From contig CAYXAA010000072.1 of assembly GCA_964462985.1 (NCBI GenBank), forward strand, positions 1 to 9,729: a stretch of DNA of 9,729 nucleotides, written 5' to 3'. Below, piece by piece: positions 6,034 to 9,729 of the stretch (positions within the stretch are counted from its first letter, which is position 1; every line of letters begins with the position of its first letter). The stretch comes from CAYXAA01 sp964462985 (GTDB lineage: Bacteria; Pseudomonadota; Alphaproteobacteria; Rhizobiales; Stappiaceae). A model generated the notes under the pieces. That model saw nothing but the letters and a program-made list of their open reading frames with translations. It made no database searches and was not told the origin of the DNA. Made by a program: the position numbers and the translations under genes.

Positions 6034-6840
6034 ATGCAATCGGAAACGATCGTCGAGGCCCTTGTGCTCGGCCTGGTTGAGGGCTTGACCGAATTCATCC
6101 CGGTGTCGTCGACGGGCCACCTGCTCTTGCTCGGGCACTTCATCGGCTTTGAGAGCACCGGCAAGACCTTTGAGGTGCTGATTCAGCTCGGCGCAATCCT
6201 TGCGATTCTCTCCGTCTACTCGGCTCGCCTGATGGCCATCGCCCGGGCTCTGCCCAGTGATCCGGCCGCCCAACGCTTTGTCCTCGGCGTGCTGATTGCC
6301 TTTCTGCCGGCGGCAGTGGTCGGCGTATTGGCCCATGGCTTCATCAAGACAGTGCTGTTCGAATCCCCGGCGCTGATCTGCACGACCCTGGTCGTCGGCG
6401 GAATTCTCCTGCTTCTGCTCGATCGCATGCCAGTGCGGGCGCGGTACACCACTGCGATGGACTTTCCGGTCTGGCTGTGTTTCGTGATCGGGATCTTTCA
6501 GTGTCTGGCGATGGTCCCGGGAGTGTCGCGCTCGGGTGCGACAATCGCCGGGGCGCTGCTGATGGGCACCGACAAGCGCTCCGCAGCGGAATTCTCCTTC
6601 TTCCTGGCCATGCCTACCATGGCCGGTGCCTTCGCCTACGACCTCTACAAGAACTATGCCCTGCTCTCGTTCGACGACGCAGCACTGATAGCGGTGGGCT
6701 TCATCGCGGCCTTCATTGCCGGCGTATTCGTCGTTCGCGGCCTGCTCAGCTTCGTCGGGCGCCATGGCTTTGCGCCATTCGCCTGGTGGCGCATCATCGT
6801 CGGCCTTGCCGGATTTGCAGGGCTCTACCTCGTCGGCTGA
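6034..6840 (+). CDS. uppP: Undecaprenyl-diphosphatase UppP (BacA family)
   Basis: A 268-residue integral inner-membrane enzyme that removes one phosphate from undecaprenyl diphosphate, regenerating the lipid carrier for peptidoglycan and other surface polymers; overexpression of this family gives bacitracin resistance. The first family motif is EGLTEFIPVSSTGHL, with the catalytic glutamates E16 and E20 and H29. The second is PGVSRSGAT (162-170) with R166. About eight hydrophobic segments run through the protein, including LVVGGILLLLLD and FIAAFIAGVFVVRG. ATG 6034 gives the standard length and is preceded by GGAG (6025-6028) 5 bases away; an earlier in-frame ATG at 5986 would add an unconserved tail running through the leader repeat. 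The gene diverges from fzlA, and its last 16 bases overlap the WYL regulator on the other strand. Confidence 0.97.
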   Translation: MQSETIVEALVLGLVEGLTEFIPVSSTGHLLLLGHFIGFESTGKTFEVLIQLGAILAILSVYSARLMAIARALPSDPAAQRFVLGVLIAFLPAAVVGVLAHGFIKTVLFESPALICTTLVVGGILLLLLDRMPVRARYTTAMDFPVWLCFVIGIFQCLAMVPGVSRSGATIAGALLMGTDKRSAAEFSFFLAMPTMAGAFAYDLYKNYALLSFDDAALIAVGFIAAFIAGVFVVRGLLSFVGRHGFAPFAWWRIIVGLAGFAGLYLVG

Positions 6841-7853
6841 GACGCCGCCTCGTCGGCGTGGGCCTGTGCCATCTGCGAAAGCTGCCGCGCCAGATCGGGG
6901 CGCAGGCTCGCCGGGCTGATCAACTCGGCGCCAGGACCGAGCCAGCGAATTAGCGGATAGAGCCGGTCCCGCGATGTCGTTGGAATCGAGATCGCGATCC
7001 TGCCGTCCTCTGCCGGTGTGAAAACGGCGTGGCGGTAGTACCAGTCCTCCGCGAGCCGGGCGGCCTGCGCGGCCGTGACACGGATCTCGGAAATCTCGTC
7101 CTCCCGCTCCCAGCGCCGCATCGCCCGTGACAGCCACGCTCGGTCAAGCAGGCTGCGGATGGTGAAGTCCTTGTTCGGACGGAAGCGGAGCCCGCTGACC
7201 TCGATGTTGCGCACGCGGTCGGCGCGGTAGAGACGGAGATCGTCGACGTCAACCGAGCGACCGACGAGATACCACAGGTCCCGGTCGAACAGGATGCCGT
7301 AGGGTTCGACCTCGTGCGGCCGCGGTCCGTCCCGAGCCGGATTGAGGTGGTCGAACCGGACGCGCCGGCCCGCAAGCAGGCCTTCCATGAACTTGTCGAG
7401 CGCAGTCTGCCACTCGCCAACAGGCGCGGCGATCGTGCCGTGGTGGAAGATGTCGGGCGGTGCCCGTTCGATGCCAATGATGCGCTCGGCATCGCTCAGC
7501 AGGTCATGGACGGCACGCGGAAGCGACGAGACCAGCTTGCGTTCGGCCGTATCGAGATCGGCAACCAGTGGCGTTGCTTTCAGGCCTCGGACCAGAGCCA
7601 GCGCGATCAGCAACGCGGCAGTTTCGCGGCGAGTCAGGGCTACTGGCGGCTGGATATAGCCTCTGGCAAGCCGGTAGCCGCCATCGGCGCCGCGCTCGGC
7701 TTCGATCGGAACTCCGAGGGCAAGCAACCGATCGACGTCGCGGTAGATCGTCCGCAACGACACCTGAAAACGCTCCGCCAGCGCCGTAGCCGTCACCAGC
7801 TTGCCCCCGGACAGCATGAGCAGGATGCCGAGTGCGCGCTCGATCGGATTCAT
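6825..7853 (-). CDS. YafY-type HTH/WYL-domain transcriptional regulator
   Basis: A 342-residue cytoplasmic regulator. Residues about 5-62 form a DeoR-like winged helix-turn-helix (ALAERFQVSLRTIYRDVDRL, then GGYRLARGY). Residues about 150-220 form a WYL domain with the literal W194-Y195-L196 and LYRADRV; such domains sense a ligand, often nucleic acid or nucleotide, in related proteins. The C-terminal part matches the WCX extension. The start is ATG 7853 with AGAGGGA about 8 bases upstream; the frame stays open to an ATG at 7910, but that would run through the inverted repeat at 7874-7900. It diverges from the DUF1127 gene over 145 bases, and a regulator of this family often controls its divergent neighbour and itself. 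Its end overlaps uppP by 16 bases. The effector is unknown. Confidence 0.92.
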   Translation of the reverse strand: MNPIERALGILLMLSGGKLVTATALAERFQVSLRTIYRDVDRLLALGVPIEAERGADGGYRLARGYIQPPVALTRRETAALLIALALVRGLKATPLVADLDTAERKLVSSLPRAVHDLLSDAERIIGIERAPPDIFHHGTIAAPVGEWQTALDKFMEGLLAGRRVRFDHLNPARDGPRPHEVEPYGILFDRDLWYLVGRSVDVDDLRLYRADRVRNIEVSGLRFRPNKDFTIRSLLDRAWLSRAMRRWEREDEISEIRVTAAQAARLAEDWYYRHAVFTPAEDGRIAISIPTTSRDRLYPLIRWLGPGAELISPASLRPDLARQLSQMAQAHADEAASQPTR

Positions 7854-7873
7854 GACGCTGCGTCCCTCTTTTC

Positions 7874-7900
7874 CGGTGCTTTGATAAAAGATTCGCACCG
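7874..7900. promoter_or_regulatory. Candidate operator upstream of the WYL regulator
   Basis: CGGTGC (7874-7879) and GCACCG (7895-7900) are perfect complements separated by 15 AT-rich bases, with centres 21 bases apart, suiting a dimer bound on one DNA face. The flanks (TTCCGG on one side, CCGGAA on the other) extend the symmetry with a 4-base offset. It lies just upstream of the regulator's ribosome binding site, so autoregulation is plausible but unproven. Confidence 0.4.
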
Positions 7901-7922
7901 ACCGGAACATATCGAGATCAAA

Positions 7923-7942
7923 CCTGACTCACAGCTGTCAGG
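7923..7942. promoter_or_regulatory. Candidate operator upstream of the DUF1127 gene
   Basis: CCTGAC (7923-7928) and GTCAGG (7937-7942) are perfect complements separated by 8 bases. The site sits roughly midway between the WYL regulator and the DUF1127 gene and could serve either. Its arms do not match those at 7874-7900, so if both sites are real they may bind different proteins. Confidence 0.4.
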
Positions 7943-7998
7943 ATTGCTCTGCCATCCTCTTCTTATGCCGAAGAACGGCGAAAAGAGGAGATCGGATC

Positions 7999-8241
7999 AT
8001 GACGACGATCGTACAGAGGGCGGCTGCCCGGCTGCGGCTTCGGATCGAGTTCGCGGCACTCCTGCGCAGCCTCTACGGCTTCGCATGGATGGCATACAGC
8101 CGCTATCGGACACAGCGGGCGCTCGATCGACTGGACGACCGCCAGCTCAAGGACATCGGCCTGTCCCGCTCCTATTTCGGCTACGAGCTGCTTGACGGGG
8201 ACAGCCGCTGCCCGCCGCCGCATCGCGGCCGTAGTCCGTGA
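7999..8241 (+). CDS. DUF1127 family small protein
   Basis: An 80-residue basic protein. Residues about 35-60 (YRTQRALDRLDDRQLKDIGL) match the DUF1127 motif, an Arg-rich helix ending in L-x-D-I-G-L-S/T-R, found in many short alphaproteobacterial proteins. Some members have been reported to bind RNA or influence RNA turnover and stress or phosphate responses; whether this one does is unknown. The N-terminal 34 residues form a basic, partly hydrophobic helix (LRIEFAALLRSLYGFAWMAY). The tail after residue 63 is Pro- and Arg-rich and has no family match. The start is ATG 7999 with a strong AGAGGAG at 7984-7990. It is a single-gene unit with a hairpin terminator downstream and a divergent WYL regulator upstream. 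Confidence 0.88.
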   Translation: MTTIVQRAAARLRLRIEFAALLRSLYGFAWMAYSRYRTQRALDRLDDRQLKDIGLSRSYFGYELLDGDSRCPPPHRGRSP

Positions 8242-8287
8242 CGGGGCCGCGCCGGCGCGGTTCCGGCCGTGCCACCATTGCCGGTAC

Positions 8288-8314
8288 GGCCGCGCCCGCG
8301 GACGCGGCCTGTTT
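8288..8314 (+). terminator. Intrinsic terminator after the DUF1127 gene
   Basis: GGCCGCG (8288-8294) and CGCGGCC (8303-8309) form a perfect 7-base GC stem with an 8-base loop, followed by TGTTT. A shorter palindrome, CCGCG-CCGG-CGCGG (8247-8260), lies just after the stop codon. The T tract is short, so strength is uncertain. The minus-strand reading has no T tract, so this hairpin does not serve the convergent NDUFA9-like gene. Confidence 0.6.
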
Positions 8315-8412
8315 CAACTTGGATTCACGTCCTGCCATCCGCTACGCAGGCGCTTGCCGGTGCATCTGCGGCGAGGCGTCTGCAGATGGCGCCGCACGGA
8401 TGTCCTTTCGAT

Positions 8413-9390
8413 CTAGGCGAGATGATGGTGGGCGTCGTACTGGCCGTGGGTCCGGAACCGTTCGAGATAGGTCGGCAGAATTGCGGCCAGGGTGCGCGGC
8501 TGGATACCGAGTCCGGCGAGTGTGCGTGCTTCGGTGACCGCCTGGTCGGAAACCACGTTATCGTGTTTCAGCAGCTCGACCTGGTCGACGGTCAACAGCG
8601 GCCTTGGCAGAAGCTGCAGGACGCGCGCCTGGGCCTTGGCAAGTCCGAAGGGCAGCGGCACGAGCAGCCGCTTGCGGCGAATCACGCTGAGCATCATGTC
8701 CATCAGCTCACGGAAGCTCTTCACTTCAGGACCGCCGAGTTCGTAGATCGTGCCTGCTGCCGCCTCGCCATCGACGGCGCGGGCGATCGCCTCGGCGACA
8801 TCGCCGACGAACACAGGCTGGAACCGCGTCCGGCCTTCGCCGATCAAGGGCAGCACGGGGGAGATTCTTGCCATGGCGGCGAAGCGATTGAAGAAATCGT
8901 CCTCGGGTCCGAAGACGATCGAAGGCCGCATGGTGATGGCCTCGGGGACCGTCTCCCGAATTGCGGCTTCGCCGGCTGCTTTCGACCGGGCATAGCGCGA
9001 CGTGGAGTTCGGATCGGCACCGATGGCCGAAACATGGATCAGCCTGGAGATGCCGGCGGCTCGTGCCGCCTCCGCAACGGCCCGCGCACCGAACGCCTGG
9101 ACCGCATCGAACGTCTGGGCGCCGCTTTCATGCAGGATGCCGACCAGGTTGACGACGGCGTCGGCGCCGATCAGGGCTCGGTCGACCGACCAGCGGTAGC
9201 GCAGGTTGGCCTGGATCGGCATGATCTGGCCGACCGTGCCGAGCGGAAGCACGTGCTCGGCGAGGTCCGGCCGACGCACGGCAACGCGGACCCGATAGCC
9301 GCGCCGCGCCAGTGCCCGCACCGTGTGACGCCCGATGAACCCGGAGCCGCCAAACACCGTCACCAGCTTGCCATTGAGCGCCGTCGTCAT
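8413..9390 (-). CDS. NAD(P)-binding protein, complex I NDUFA9-like
   Basis: A 325-residue atypical or extended SDR. It has the dinucleotide motif GGSGFIG (14-20), VNLVGIL (80-86), HVSAIGAD (119-126) and a retained Y133-x-x-x-K137 (YARSK). Then come TMRPSIVFGPEDDFFNRFA and FQPVFVGDVAEAI, all typical of the bacterial homologues of the mitochondrial complex I accessory subunit NDUFA9. In bacteria the proteins are usually not stable complex I subunits; possible roles include quinone- or membrane-linked redox or sterol-like chemistry, none of it shown here. The start is ATG 9390 with AAGGG about 10 bases upstream. The frame runs on to the window end, but that part crosses the tRNA gene and is not coding. 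The sequence ends in HHHLA. It is convergent with the DUF1127 gene and divergent from tRNA-Leu. Confidence 0.92.
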   Translation of the reverse strand: MTTALNGKLVTVFGGSGFIGRHTVRALARRGYRVRVAVRRPDLAEHVLPLGTVGQIMPIQANLRYRWSVDRALIGADAVVNLVGILHESGAQTFDAVQAFGARAVAEAARAAGISRLIHVSAIGADPNSTSRYARSKAAGEAAIRETVPEAITMRPSIVFGPEDDFFNRFAAMARISPVLPLIGEGRTRFQPVFVGDVAEAIARAVDGEAAAGTIYELGGPEVKSFRELMDMMLSVIRRKRLLVPLPFGLAKAQARVLQLLPRPLLTVDQVELLKHDNVVSDQAVTEARTLAGLGIQPRTLAAILPTYLERFRTHGQYDAHHHLA

Positions 9391-9585
9391 GTCTGTCGCC
9401 CTTTCGCCCTGCCCATCCACGCCGAGCGCCGGTCCGCAGCGTTCGGCACCCGCCGAAACATCACCGCGTGCCCGGCATGCCCGGCGCTTCAAGACCCCTG
9501 CATTCGACCGCAGTTTCGCGGCCCGATCAAAGGTCTCATAGCCCGTCGCTTTCCCGCTGTGAAGGCCGAAGCAGGCAAATGACGA

Positions 9586-9605
9586 AACGCCGCAGAAGCG
9601 CCGTT
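9586..9605. repeat. Imperfect inverted repeat touching the tRNA promoter
   Basis: AACGCCGC (9586-9593) pairs with GCGCCGTT (9598-9605) at 7 of 8 positions around AGAA. The right arm overlaps the first two bases of the -35 element at 9604. It may be chance, a weak terminator-like hairpin or a regulator site. The rest of the 253-base gap 9391-9643 shows no other structure beyond direct repeats of GCCCGGC. Confidence 0.3.
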
Positions 9606-9632
9606 GACAAGACTCGGTCCGCCCTCTAAAAG
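9604..9632 (+). promoter_or_regulatory. Promoter of tRNA-Leu
   Basis: A perfect TTGACA -35 element (9604-9609) is followed after 17 bases by TAAAAG (9627-9632), a 4-of-6 match to the -10. An alternative -10, TCTAAA at 9625, would leave a 15-base spacer. Transcription would begin about 6 bases before the mature 5' end, normal for a tRNA gene. Confidence 0.7.
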
Positions 9633-9643
9633 CCCCGGTCTGA

Positions 9644-9728
9644 GCCCAGGTGGCGGAATTGGTAGACGCGCAGGTTTCAGGTACCTGTGCCGAGAGGCGT
9701 GGAGGTTCGAGTCCTCTCCTGGGCACCA
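9644..9728 (+). tRNA. tRNA-Leu (anticodon CAG)
   Basis: An 85-base class II tRNA with encoded CCA (9726-9728). The acceptor stem GCCCAGG (9644-9650) pairs with CCTGGGC (9718-9724) and the discriminator is A9725, as expected for leucine. The anticodon stem CAGGT (9671-9675) pairs with ACCTG (9683-9687) around the loop TTCAGGT, giving anticodon CAG (9678-9680), which reads CUG, a frequent codon in GC-rich genomes. The long variable arm (GCC-GAGA-GGC) is characteristic of Leu, and the T arm carries the standard TTCGAGT loop. The gene reaches to within one base of the window end. Confidence 0.97.
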
Positions 9729-9729
9729 T

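Noticed and set aside
5887..7137. A 416-codon open frame on the minus strand across uppP and the end of the WYL regulator
   Set aside because: It is antisense to uppP and overlaps a second real gene, with low-complexity composition rich in Arg, Glu and Gln and no motifs.
8269..9582. A 437-codon open frame on the plus strand opposite the NDUFA9-like gene
   Set aside because: It is antisense to a clear conserved gene, has no recognisable domain, and long mirrored frames are common in GC-rich DNA with strong third-position GC bias.
9644..9728. tRNA-Leu as an integration site for a mobile element
   Set aside because: No integrase, direct repeat of the tRNA 3' end or foreign-looking cargo is visible on the side that can be seen; the other side is outside the window.
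9391..9729. N-terminal extension of the NDUFA9-like protein to the window end
   Set aside because: It would read through a complete tRNA-Leu gene on the opposite strand, and the Rossmann fold begins right after the ATG at 9390.

Overview
The window is high-GC DNA with the gene content and arrangement of an alphaproteobacterium, probably of the Rhizobiales (Hyphomicrobiales) type. The pointers are an FzlA-like division protein overlapping queG, a GcrA-type zinc module, a DUF1127 small protein and an NDUFA9-like oxidoreductase next to a tRNA-Leu gene. It is mostly ordinary chromosomal housekeeping sequence. I see no transposase, integrase, phage gene, CRISPR array or recognisable defence locus.

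Layout, left to right. (1) 2-1335: the 3' end of an ATP synthase operon, with atpD (5' truncated by the window, and its first codons do not match the family) and atpC. It closes on a hairpin at 1358-1396 that can terminate both strands. (2) 1426-1638, minus: a 70-residue protein that looks like the Cys3His C-terminal module of GcrA without the DNA-binding half. (3) 1639-1988: a 350-base intergenic region with two adjacent perfect inverted repeats. (4) 1989-4002, plus: a two-gene operon of a short-chain dehydrogenase and an ACAD10/11-like acyl-CoA dehydrogenase. (5) 3981-5875, minus: fzlA then queG, coupled through a TTGA overlap. The queG end overlaps the acyl-CoA dehydrogenase end by 22 bases. 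(6) 6034-6840, plus: uppP, divergent from fzlA. (7) 6825-7853, minus: a WYL-domain regulator that overlaps the end of uppP by 16 bases and diverges from (8) a DUF1127 small protein at 7999-8241 with its own terminator. (9) 8413-9390, minus: an NDUFA9-like NAD(P)-binding protein. (10) 9644-9728, plus: tRNA-Leu(CAG) with a recognisable promoter.

How the genes fit together. atpD/atpC make F1 ATPase subunits. The dehydrogenase and reductase probably act on the same acyl-CoA or hydroxyacyl-CoA substrate. fzlA (FtsZ filament curvature and constriction) and uppP (recycling of the undecaprenyl carrier for peptidoglycan) share one intergenic region and both serve the cell envelope. queG completes queuosine in tRNA. 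The WYL regulator and the DUF1127 gene share a 145-base region with two inverted repeats and are the most plausible local regulatory circuit. The two intergenic inverted-repeat regions, the GcrA-like mini-protein and the TTG-started queG are the items most worth a second look. Nothing here convincingly amounts to a new multi-gene system.
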